Assembly: GCA_965197385.1 (NCBI GenBank)
Contig: CBDANA010000008.1
Location: 744,001-808,000 of the forward strand
Length of the DNA stretch: 64,000 nt
Direction of reading: 5' to 3'
From: G963667915 sp965197385
GTDB taxonomy: Bacteria; Acidobacteriota; Vicinamibacteria; Vicinamibacterales; UBA823
Every line of letters begins with the position of its first letter. Within the stretch, counting starts at the first letter, position 1. Position numbers and translations under genes: made by a program. This document shows, in pieces, positions 1-6,657 of this stretch. The notes under the pieces were generated by a model. The model was given only the letters and a program-made list of their open reading frames with translations. It made no database searches and was not told the DNA's origin.

Positions 1-647
1 TCGCGTTCGACGAACCTCGCCATCCCCTCAGGATCCTCCTGCTGGCGCGTGTGCCAGGAGCCGCCCGGAAACGAGATCGAGCCCGGCGCCACGCTGACGA
101 CGCGGACGCCCTCCGGCGCCAGCTGCTGCGCCATCGACTTGCCCAAGCTGATCTCCGCCGCCTTGACGGCGTTGTAGGTCATCCGGCCTCCCGACTCGCG
201 GCCCCAGATCGACGCGATGATGATGATGACGCTTCCCTCCCGCGTGCGAAGGTGCGGAACCGCAGCGCGCGATGCGCGAATGGCCGGATAGAGCGTCAGA
301 TCGAAGGCGGCGCGCCATTGGTCGTCGGTCGTTTCGACGATGTCGCTGCCGCCCGCTGTTCCGACGTTGTTGACCAGGATATCGAGGCCGCCGAAGGTCG
401 CGACCGTTCTGTCGATGACCGCGGCGACGCCCTCGGAGGTCGCGAGGTCGGCCTGCACGGCGAGCACGGCGTCGGGCTGGCTCGCCTCCGTCTTCAACTC
501 CGCCTCGGCCTCCGCCAATCGACCGGCCGTGCGCGCGCAGATCGTCACGCGGCATCCTTCCGCCGCGAGCGCCCGGGCACTCGCGAAGCCCAAGCCCTTG
601 CTCGAGCCAGTGATGATCGCTACTTTGTCGGTCAATTGGAGATCCAT
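1..647 (-). CDS. Short-chain dehydrogenase/reductase (SDR), 3' end outside window
   Basis: A classical NAD(P)-dependent SDR oxidoreductase with a Rossmann fold, probably acting on a hydroxyl/keto substrate that cannot be named from the sequence. It reads from the ATG at 647 towards position 1, and 215 codons are visible. The family signature is complete: TGSSKGLG cofactor loop at residues 13-20, NNVG at 93-96, catalytic Ser near 146 and YNAVK (Tyr158, Lys162). The substrate-binding C-terminus lies beyond the window edge. It is followed upstream by a 178 bp spacer and a same-strand DUF547 gene, so co-transcription is possible but not shown. The class is certain; the substrate is unknown. Confidence 0.93.
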   Translation of the reverse strand, partial: MDLQLTDKVAIITGSSKGLGFASARALAAEGCRVTICARTAGRLAEAEAELKTEASQPDAVLAVQADLATSEGVAAVIDRTVATFGGLDILVNNVGTAGGSDIVETTDDQWRAAFDLTLYPAIRASRAAVPHLRTREGSVIIIIASIWGRESGGRMTYNAVKAAEISLGKSMAQQLAPEGVRVVSVAPGSISFPGGSWHTRQQEDPEGMARFVER

Positions 648-783
648 GGTTTCTCGCCTCTCGCCTCTCGGCTAGACAATCGTTGACAGGGCCGGGCGTC
701 GCCTGCGGCTCGCCCTGGCAGGGCAGCCCGCTCGCTATCGCTCGGGGCCACGCTTCGTTTAGGTTCTGCGCGATGGCAAGCCC

Positions 784-820
784 TGCGCTACACGATCGTC
801 AACCATCACCATGTAGCGCA
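784..820 (-). terminator. Stem-loop after the DUF547 gene
   Basis: A perfect 9 bp inverted repeat (TGCGCTACA at 784-792, TGTAGCGCA at 812-820) with a 19 nt loop lies six bases beyond the stop of the DUF547 gene on the minus strand. There is no U-tract, so this is terminator-like or an RNA-end stabiliser rather than a classical intrinsic terminator. Confidence 0.4.
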
Positions 821-825
821 GCTCT

Positions 826-1641
826 TCAGAACCCGGTGAGATCGTTCAGGCGCCAGTCGATCTCGAGGTACTCCATCACAAACTCGTCGGCCGCGACGAA
901 CTCTCGCTCGCGCGGTAGCAGATGCGGGCCGATGAGCGACAGGACCGCGCGCTCGATCGGGCTGCGCAATCCGAATCGACCGGCGGCACCGGCATATGCC
1001 GAGATGAAGCGCTCCTCCTGCCAGCCGAGAATCGGGCTCACGCGAAGTCGCCCGGCAGCGCGATCCACGTCGACCTGCCGCGCGGTCGCAACGAAGTCGG
1101 CGACGACGGCGTCGAGCTGCGTGTCGATCATCGCCGCGCGGAACGCCTCGCTGCGCAGTCTGGGGCTGCCGACCGCCCCCCGCCCCAGCGCCAGGAACAC
1201 TCTTGGATCGTCGAACTCGCCCAGGGTCGCTTCGATGTCGTCGAGCGTGAGCGAACGTCCCCCGACCCGGTGCCGCCGGCCGTCGAACGCGCCCGGGATC
1301 TGCCGGATGCTACCCGCCGGGTACGGCGGCGCCGAGCCCCGGATCGGGTATCGGTTGATCACCGTTCGGAGGACCAGCGCGTTGTAGGCGTTCAGCCAAA
1401 ACGTGGTCTGCTCGGCCTGCGATCGGCCGTCGAGCGGCACGTCCAGCGACGCCACGTAGCGATCGATCAAGGCGCGCTCGCGCTGCAGTGCGCGGTAGTA
1501 GACCAGGCCGTCCCGGACGTAGATGTCGAGGATCGCGTCCAGCCGCGCGTGGCTGACGGGCGACTGTCGCTCGAGGGTCGCTCCGGAGACCGTCGTCGAG
1601 CCGATGACGGCGAGCGCAAGTAGAATCCAGCGGCGCCCCAT
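826..1641 (-). CDS. DUF547 domain protein, exported
   Basis: A 271-residue protein with an N-terminal signal peptide (MGRRWILLALAVIGSTTVSG, likely cleaved after an Ala) followed by a DUF547 domain. Recognisable DUF547 traits are the WLNAYNALV segment near residue 80, the FLALGRGAVGSPRLR segment in the middle (where the family often has a conserved Cys/His-type motif) and a C-terminal FVMEYLEIDWRLND stretch. The function of the family is not established. The ATG at 1641 is preferred over an upstream ATG at 1662 because the signal peptide starts directly there. Its start is only 9 bp from the divergent gene at 1651, so the promoters of both must overlap coding sequence. Confidence 0.8.
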   Translation of the reverse strand: MGRRWILLALAVIGSTTVSGATLERQSPVSHARLDAILDIYVRDGLVYYRALQRERALIDRYVASLDVPLDGRSQAEQTTFWLNAYNALVLRTVINRYPIRGSAPPYPAGSIRQIPGAFDGRRHRVGGRSLTLDDIEATLGEFDDPRVFLALGRGAVGSPRLRSEAFRAAMIDTQLDAVVADFVATARQVDVDRAAGRLRVSPILGWQEERFISAYAGAAGRFGLRSPIERAVLSLIGPHLLPREREFVAADEFVMEYLEIDWRLNDLTGF

Positions 1642-1650
1642 GCCGGGCGC

Positions 1651-2022
1651 ATGATACAACACTGGATCAACATGTTAACGGTGGCGACGCTCGGCCTGGC
1701 TGCCTACGGACTCTACTCGGCGGTCTACGGCGTGGTCGATCTCTTCCGGCCTGGCTCACTGGAAGCCTGGGCCGACCTCACGCTCATCGTCTTCGGCCTG
1801 GTGCTGGCCGTCTCGGCCGCCTTCGTCCGGGTCCTCATCCCGGGCGGCCTCGCCCTGGCCATCGGCGCGCTGCTCGGCCTCGAGGCCATTGCCATCCACA
1901 ACTCGGCGCACTTCCACGGCCGCGTCCTCCTGCTGCCGCTCGTCGTCCAGGGCGCGTTCTCGGCGTTGCTCGTCCTGCTGGCGTATGTGGGGGAACGGCG
2001 GGAGGTAGGAGGCAGAAGTTAG
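1651..2022 (+). CDS. Small integral membrane protein, unknown function
   Basis: A 123-residue very hydrophobic protein with about four predicted membrane spans (residues about 8-27, 42-63, 64-85 and 93-114) and a charged C-terminal tail. No enzymatic motif is visible and I do not recognise a named family. It is divergent from the DUF547 gene with a 9 bp gap. An internal ATG at 1672 would shorten it by seven residues and leave a larger divergent gap, and it is an equally plausible start. The gene converges on nrdJ and ends inside a hairpin. Confidence 0.65.
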   Translation: MIQHWINMLTVATLGLAAYGLYSAVYGVVDLFRPGSLEAWADLTLIVFGLVLAVSAAFVRVLIPGGLALAIGALLGLEAIAIHNSAHFHGRVLLLPLVVQGAFSALLVLLAYVGERREVGGRS

Positions 2023-2049
2023 GAGACGCCTTGCTCCTAACTCCTAACT
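2017..2049. terminator. Repeated-word hairpin between convergent genes
   Basis: AGTTAGGAG (2017-2025) pairs perfectly with CTCCTAACT (2034-2042), and the second word is repeated at 2041-2049. The hairpin overlaps the TAG stop of the small membrane protein and lies 7 bp beyond the nrdJ stop, so it could serve both convergent transcripts. It belongs to a set of simple-word palindromes seen at other gene ends in this window. Confidence 0.5.
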
Positions 2050-2055
2050 CCTTGC

Positions 2056-4842
2056 TCACGCACAGCCGCTCGTCGTCCCGCAGTTGTTGCACTTGTAGCA
2101 GCTGCCGCTGCGTACCATGATCTCGCCGCAGGTCGAGCAAGGCGGCGCGTCCTCCTGGTTCTGGATGGCGGCGAACGACGCCAACGTCGCCCAACCCGAA
2201 CCATTGGCACCCCTCTGGTCCAACGGCAGCTTCGGCTCCTCGGCGCTGGGCTCTTCCGGCGAGACCGGCTGATTGACGCCCGCCTCGAACTGCGCTTCGC
2301 GCGAGAGGAACTTCGTCGCCATCCATCGGAAGACGTAATCGACGATCGACTTCGCGATCCGCACCTTCGGATTCTTGGTCACGCCCGACGGCTCGAACCG
2401 CACGTGGCTGAACTTGTCGACCAGGACCTGCAGCGGGACGCCGTACTGCAGCGCGTAGGAGACCGCCTGCGCGAACGCATCGGCGAACCCCGAGATCGTC
2501 GAGCCCTCCTTGGCCATGACCAGGAAGATTTCGCCGGGCGAGCCGTCCTCGAACAATCCGATGGTGATGTAGCCCTCGTGCCCGGCGATGTCAAACTTGT
2601 GGGTGATCGCCTGGCGTTCGTCGGGCAGCCGCCGGCGCACTGGCTGCGCGACGAGCCCCTCGACCGCCGCCACCAGGCCGGCTTTCGCAGCGCGCGACGT
2701 GTTCAGCGGCTGTGTCCGCTTACTGCCGTCGCGGTAGATCGACACCGCCTTGGCGCCGAGCCGCCATGAGTCGATGTAGGCCCTCTGGATCTCGTCGACC
2801 GTCGCCTCCTTCGGCACGTTAACCGTCTTCGAGATAGCGCCAGAGACGAACGGTTGGGTCGCACCGATCATCCGGATGTGGCCCATGTAGTGAATCGACC
2901 GCGCACCCTGCATCGGTTTGAAGGCGCAATCAAAGACCGGAAGGTCCTTATCCTTCAGGTGCGGCGCACCCTCGATGGTCTCGTACTCGTCGATGTAGCC
3001 GACGATCTCGCCGACCTGCGACGGCTCGTAGCCCAGACGTCCCAGCGCCGCCGGAACGGTCTGGTTGACAATTTCCATCATGCCGCCGCCGACGAGCTTC
3101 TTGTATTTGACCAGCGCGATGTCTGGCTCGACGCCGGTCGTGTCGCAGTCCATCATGAACCCGATCGTACCGGTCGGCGCGAGCACCGTGGCCTGCGCGT
3201 TGCGGTAGCCGTGCTCCTCACCCAGATCGACCGCGTCGTTCCACGCCTGCTTGGCCGCGGCGTAGAGATCACGCGGCACGTTGGTCCGGTCCACGTCCTT
3301 GAGCGCGGTGCGGTGCTTGCGCATCACGCGGAGGAACGGCTCCTCGTTCGTCTCGTAGCCGGCGAACGGGCCGCCGTGGTCGCGGGCGATCCGGGCTGAC
3401 TGGGCGTAGGCCTCACCCGTCATCAGCGCCGTGATGGCGGCCGCGTAATCGCGGCCGCCCTCGGAGTCGTACGGCAGTCCGCGCGACATGAGCAACGCGC
3501 CCAGGTTCGCGTAGCCCAGGCCGAGCGGCCGGTAGTCACGGCTGTTCCGATCGATCGCCTTGGTCGGATAGCTGGCGTGGTCGACGATGATCTCCTGAGC
3601 CGTAATCAGCGTCCGGACCGCCGCGGTGAAGCTCGTAGGGTCGAAATCGCCTGCCTCGTCCGTGAATCTCATCAGGTTCAACGACGCGAGGTTGCAGGCC
3701 GAGTCGTCCAGGAACATGTACTCCGAGCACGGGTTCGACGCGTTAATCGGCGACGTGTTCGGGCACGTATGCCAGTCGTTGATCGTTGTGTCGAACTGCA
3801 TACCCGGATCGCCGCAGACATACGTCGCGTCGGCGATCTGGTGCATCAGGTCGCGCGCCTGATAGGTGTCCATGACCCGGCCGTCGCGAACGGCGTGGGT
3901 CTGCCACTCGCGGTCATCTAGCACGGCCCGCATGAACTCGTCGGACGCCCGGACGCTGTTGTTCGAGTTCTGGAAGAAGACCGACGCATAGGCCGACCCG
4001 GTAAACGATCCGTCATAGCCTGCGTCGATGAGCGCCCACGCCTTGCGCTCCTCCTCGACCTTGCAGTTGATGAACGCCCCGATGTCGGGATGATCCACGT
4101 TGAGAATCACCATCTTCGCCGCACGCCTGGTCTTGCCACCCGACTTGATCACGCCGGCGAACGCATCGTAGCCCTTCATGAACGAGACCGGCCCCGACGC
4201 CGTGCCGCCGCCGGCCAGCACTTCGCGCGATGACCGGATGGTCGAGAGATTCGAGCCGGTGCCCGACCCGAACTTGAACAGCATCCCTTCGGTCTTGGCC
4301 AAGGTCAGGATGGAGTCCATCGTGTCCTGCACGGAGTTAATGAAGCAGGCCGAGCACTGTGGAGCCTTCTCGAACCCGCAGTTGAACCAGACGGGACTGT
4401 TGAACGCCGCGCGCTGATGAACCAGCAGGTACTTCAGGTCGCCGCTGAACGCCTGCAGATCATCCTCGCTCGCGAAATACTTCTTGTCGCTGGCCCACTG
4501 CGTGATCGCGTCGACCACGCGGCCAATGAGCTGCTTGATGCTGTATTCGCGTTCCGGCGTGCCGAGCTGCCCGCGAAAATACTTGGAGACGACGATGTTG
4601 GTGGCCTGCTGCGACCAGGCCTTGGGAATCTCGACGTCCCGTTGTTCGAAGACGATTTCGCCGCGCTCGCTGCCGATGACGGCCGAGCGCAACTCCCATT
4701 CGATCTCATCGAACGGATCGATCCCTGCTTGAGTGAATACGCGCGGAAATCGCAGACCGGACGCCGCCGAAACGGAGCGCCGTGTCGATTCCTGCGCACC
4801 AGCACTCGTCGTGTGTGGATGCTGGGCTGCGCCTCTGTCCAT
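2056..4842 (-). CDS. nrdJ: Class II (adenosylcobalamin-dependent) ribonucleoside-diphosphate reductase
   Basis: Reduces ribonucleotides to deoxyribonucleotides using a radical generated from adenosylcobalamin, so it needs neither oxygen nor a separate radical subunit. The 928-residue protein has the expected class II features: SACFINSV with the first redox Cys, the NPCSEY active-site loop carrying the thiyl-radical Cys, a TSCPD-type region, and a C-terminal cysteine-rich tail (CSTCGEIM, CYKCNNCG, ending SGCA) that recycles the active-site disulfide. The ATG at 4842 is chosen over an in-frame GTG at 4848 because GGAGG lies 6 nt upstream of the ATG. The 5' region carries a promoter and two NrdR-like boxes. 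No nrdAB or nrdDG is visible here. Confidence 0.95.
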   Translation of the reverse strand: MDRGAAQHPHTTSAGAQESTRRSVSAASGLRFPRVFTQAGIDPFDEIEWELRSAVIGSERGEIVFEQRDVEIPKAWSQQATNIVVSKYFRGQLGTPEREYSIKQLIGRVVDAITQWASDKKYFASEDDLQAFSGDLKYLLVHQRAAFNSPVWFNCGFEKAPQCSACFINSVQDTMDSILTLAKTEGMLFKFGSGTGSNLSTIRSSREVLAGGGTASGPVSFMKGYDAFAGVIKSGGKTRRAAKMVILNVDHPDIGAFINCKVEEERKAWALIDAGYDGSFTGSAYASVFFQNSNNSVRASDEFMRAVLDDREWQTHAVRDGRVMDTYQARDLMHQIADATYVCGDPGMQFDTTINDWHTCPNTSPINASNPCSEYMFLDDSACNLASLNLMRFTDEAGDFDPTSFTAAVRTLITAQEIIVDHASYPTKAIDRNSRDYRPLGLGYANLGALLMSRGLPYDSEGGRDYAAAITALMTGEAYAQSARIARDHGGPFAGYETNEEPFLRVMRKHRTALKDVDRTNVPRDLYAAAKQAWNDAVDLGEEHGYRNAQATVLAPTGTIGFMMDCDTTGVEPDIALVKYKKLVGGGMMEIVNQTVPAALGRLGYEPSQVGEIVGYIDEYETIEGAPHLKDKDLPVFDCAFKPMQGARSIHYMGHIRMIGATQPFVSGAISKTVNVPKEATVDEIQRAYIDSWRLGAKAVSIYRDGSKRTQPLNTSRAAKAGLVAAVEGLVAQPVRRRLPDERQAITHKFDIAGHEGYITIGLFEDGSPGEIFLVMAKEGSTISGFADAFAQAVSYALQYGVPLQVLVDKFSHVRFEPSGVTKNPKVRIAKSIVDYVFRWMATKFLSREAQFEAGVNQPVSPEEPSAEEPKLPLDQRGANGSGWATLASFAAIQNQEDAPPCSTCGEIMVRSGSCYKCNNCGTTSGCA

Positions 4843-5012
4843 ACTCACCCTCCGAAAACAATCGAGCCCGAGACCTTGCCAAAATCTCTGGCCTTCGCAT
4901 CATGCAACAAAAACCGTTACCGTAGGCCTCCGGTCGTGCGCCGCTGCCGGAGCCGGGCCGAGATCGCTGGGAACGATTCTCGGCGGGACTCCGTCCGCTC
5001 CTACGGCGGACA

Positions 5013-5042
5013 ACTATGCGTCCTGATCTATCGGTTTGTCAA
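5013..5042 (-). promoter_or_regulatory. Candidate sigma-70 promoter of nrdJ
   Basis: On the minus strand TTGACA (5042-5037) is followed after 18 nt by CATAGT (5018-5013). The predicted transcript would have a leader of about 160 nt before nrdJ. The -35 match is perfect and the -10 is moderate (4 of 6). Confidence 0.5.
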
Positions 5043-5050
5043 GCGGTAAA

Positions 5051-5098
5051 CTACAAGATATGGTGTGCCTTTTTAGGGTAAACCCAAGATGTTGTCTA
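5051..5098 (-). promoter_or_regulatory. Tandem NrdR-like boxes upstream of nrdJ
   Basis: Two related 15-16 bp sites, ACAAGATATGGTGT (5053-5066) and the region around CCCAAGATGTTGTCT (5083-5097), lie just upstream of the nrdJ -35. On the minus strand the first reads ACACCATATCTTGT, close to the known NrdR-box pattern. The shared CAAGAT cores start at 5054 and 5085, exactly 31 bp apart, which matches the about three-helical-turn spacing known for NrdR pairs. NrdR is the ATP/dATP-sensing RNR repressor; its own gene is not in the window. Confidence 0.65.
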
Positions 5099-5189
5099 AA
5101 CCGGCCTGATCTCTTGACATTGCATTCAGGGAGCACAAGCGCAGGCCGGGCCCTTTCGGATCGACGGCGCGGCTGGTACAGTCCGGCGC

Positions 5190-5996
5190 GTGAGGGTGTT
5201 CGTGACCGTGACCGATGACGAGTTCGCTTCGCCCGCCGCCCCGTTGCCGTCGCCGGACCCTCGGGCGACGGTGCCGCAGCCTGCCGCCGCGTCGCCGCGC
5301 GCCACCTGGCCGGTTCGCGTTGCGGCATTCGCCGAAGTCGTGGCCTGCTCCGACGCTCCGACACAGCTCCTGCTCATCCAGATGCTGGCCTGGCTCGGTC
5401 TCCGTCCGCTGCTGAGCGACGGCCGCCTCTCGATGGCCTATGTCGCGACGCTTTCCCTCGTCGACACTGCGGCGCTCATCTTCCTGATGCTCTGGTTCCT
5501 CAGACGACACCGGGAGACGCCGGGCCAGATCTTTCTCGGAACTCGCCCGGTCGCGCGTGAGGCGCGGCTCGGGGTGCTCCTCGCGCCCGTCATCGTGCTG
5601 CTCGTCGTGGTGGCCTTCTTCCTGATTCAGCAGTTCGCGCCGTGGCTTCGCAATGTGACCAACAACCCCTTGGAGTCGCTCGTGCAGACGCCGCGTGACG
5701 CGGTGACGTTCGGCATCGTGGCCATCGTCGCCGGCGGCATCCGTGAAGAAATGCAGCGAGCGTTCATCCTTCGTCGGTTCGAACGCCATCTGGGCGGCCG
5801 GACGGTCGGGTTGGTGGTCTTCAGCGCGGCGTTCGGCGCGGGCCACCTCCTGCAAGGGTGGGACGCAGCTGTCATCACGGCCGGACTCGGCCTGGTGTGG
5901 GGCGTCATGTATCTGACCCGCGGGAGCATCGTGGCCCCGCTGGTGAGCCACGCCTGCTTCAACACCTTCGAGATCCTGCGCCACCTGGCACAGTAA
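5190..5996 (+). CDS. CPBP family intramembrane metalloprotease
   Basis: A 268-residue polytopic membrane protein of the CPBP (CAAX protease/bacteriocin-processing, Abi) family. The diagnostic motifs are present: EEMQR at 186-190 (the EExxxR motif), His219 in the second motif and SHACFN with His254 and Asn258 in the last one. The first 45 residues are Pro/Ala-rich and cytosolic, followed by several membrane spans. The family includes prenyl-CAAX endopeptidases and bacteriocin-immunity proteins; the substrate here is unknown. The GTG at 5190 is assumed, and GTG codons at 5202 and 5208 are alternatives. It is divergent from nrdJ across a 347 bp region and convergent with the SurA-like gene. Confidence 0.85.
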   Translation: MRVFVTVTDDEFASPAAPLPSPDPRATVPQPAAASPRATWPVRVAAFAEVVACSDAPTQLLLIQMLAWLGLRPLLSDGRLSMAYVATLSLVDTAALIFLMLWFLRRHRETPGQIFLGTRPVAREARLGVLLAPVIVLLVVVAFFLIQQFAPWLRNVTNNPLESLVQTPRDAVTFGIVAIVAGGIREEMQRAFILRRFERHLGGRTVGLVVFSAAFGAGHLLQGWDAAVITAGLGLVWGVMYLTRGSIVAPLVSHACFNTFEILRHLAQ

Positions 5997-6004
5997 GGGC
6001 CGCG

Positions 6005-6655
6005 CTAGTCACCGCCGTCCAGGCGCGACACGCTGGCACGCTGTCGCAACCGAACCACCCAGTCGGCGATGAGTTCGAGCCGCCGCGCCTCCTTGAGATC
6101 GCGCCGGACCTGCTCACGGACCACCTCGAACGGCTGCGGCTCCTCACCCACGGTATACAGATCTTCGTGATCGCGATAGAACCGCGCCAGTTCGACCTCG
6201 GTTGACTGCACCGCCGACCCGAACCGCTGCGCGAGGTAGCTGTCGATGCGCCGGTTGTCGCGGACGAGGCGCGCCACACTCGTGTCCGTGAGGCCGACCG
6301 CCTCGAGCGCCTCGAGGAAGCGGTCTGGACTCGCAAACCGCGCGCGCAGCACCGCGACCTCGCGCTCGACCACGGCGGCGTCGGGCTCGGGCACGACGAA
6401 ACGGTTGACCTCGGCCAGGATCAGCGTGCGATCGATGAGCCGTGTGAGCACGTCGGGCTCGTCGCGGGCGTCGGGCATCAGCCCGAGCGTCGTGACGGCC
6501 CGCACATCGGACAACATGATGACGTCGCCGCCGACTACCGCAAGCACTCGGTCGATGATGTCGGCTCGCACCGGCAGCGCGAGAATGAGGCCGGCCGCCG
6601 TGAGCGCGGCCAGCCGGCGCCACGCACGAATCCGCCGGCGCGTGTCACCATGCAT
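6005..6655 (-). CDS. SurA N-terminal-domain-like periplasmic chaperone lacking a PPIase domain
   Basis: A 216-residue exported protein. After an Arg-rich n-region and a hydrophobic signal segment, residues from about 32 (ADIIDRVLAVVGGDVIMLSD) match the SurA/PpiC N-terminal chaperone domain, which contacts unfolded outer-membrane proteins. No parvulin isomerase domain follows; instead there is a helical, charged C-terminus. It is the last gene of a tamB-Omp85 operon, supporting a role in delivering outer-membrane proteins. Its start overlaps the Omp85 stop. An in-frame TTG at 6661 is possible, but the ATG at 6655 is preferred. The SurA-like assignment rests on the N-terminal domain only. Confidence 0.7.
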   Translation of the reverse strand: MHGDTRRRIRAWRRLAALTAAGLILALPVRADIIDRVLAVVGGDVIMLSDVRAVTTLGLMPDARDEPDVLTRLIDRTLILAEVNRFVVPEPDAAVVEREVAVLRARFASPDRFLEALEAVGLTDTSVARLVRDNRRIDSYLAQRFGSAVQSTEVELARFYRDHEDLYTVGEEPQPFEVVREQVRRDLKEARRLELIADWVVRLRQRASVSRLDGGD

Positions 6656-6657
6656 GT

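Noticed and set aside
683..780. Diverged copy of the CTAG element upstream of the SDR gene
   Set aside because: It has GCAGGGCAGCCCG-like words but no CTAG borders, no central hairpin and no matching second end.
4849..5012. Cobalamin riboswitch in the nrdJ leader
   Set aside because: The leader is long enough, but I find no convincing B12-box or the conserved core pairing; the GC-rich hairpins there look generic.
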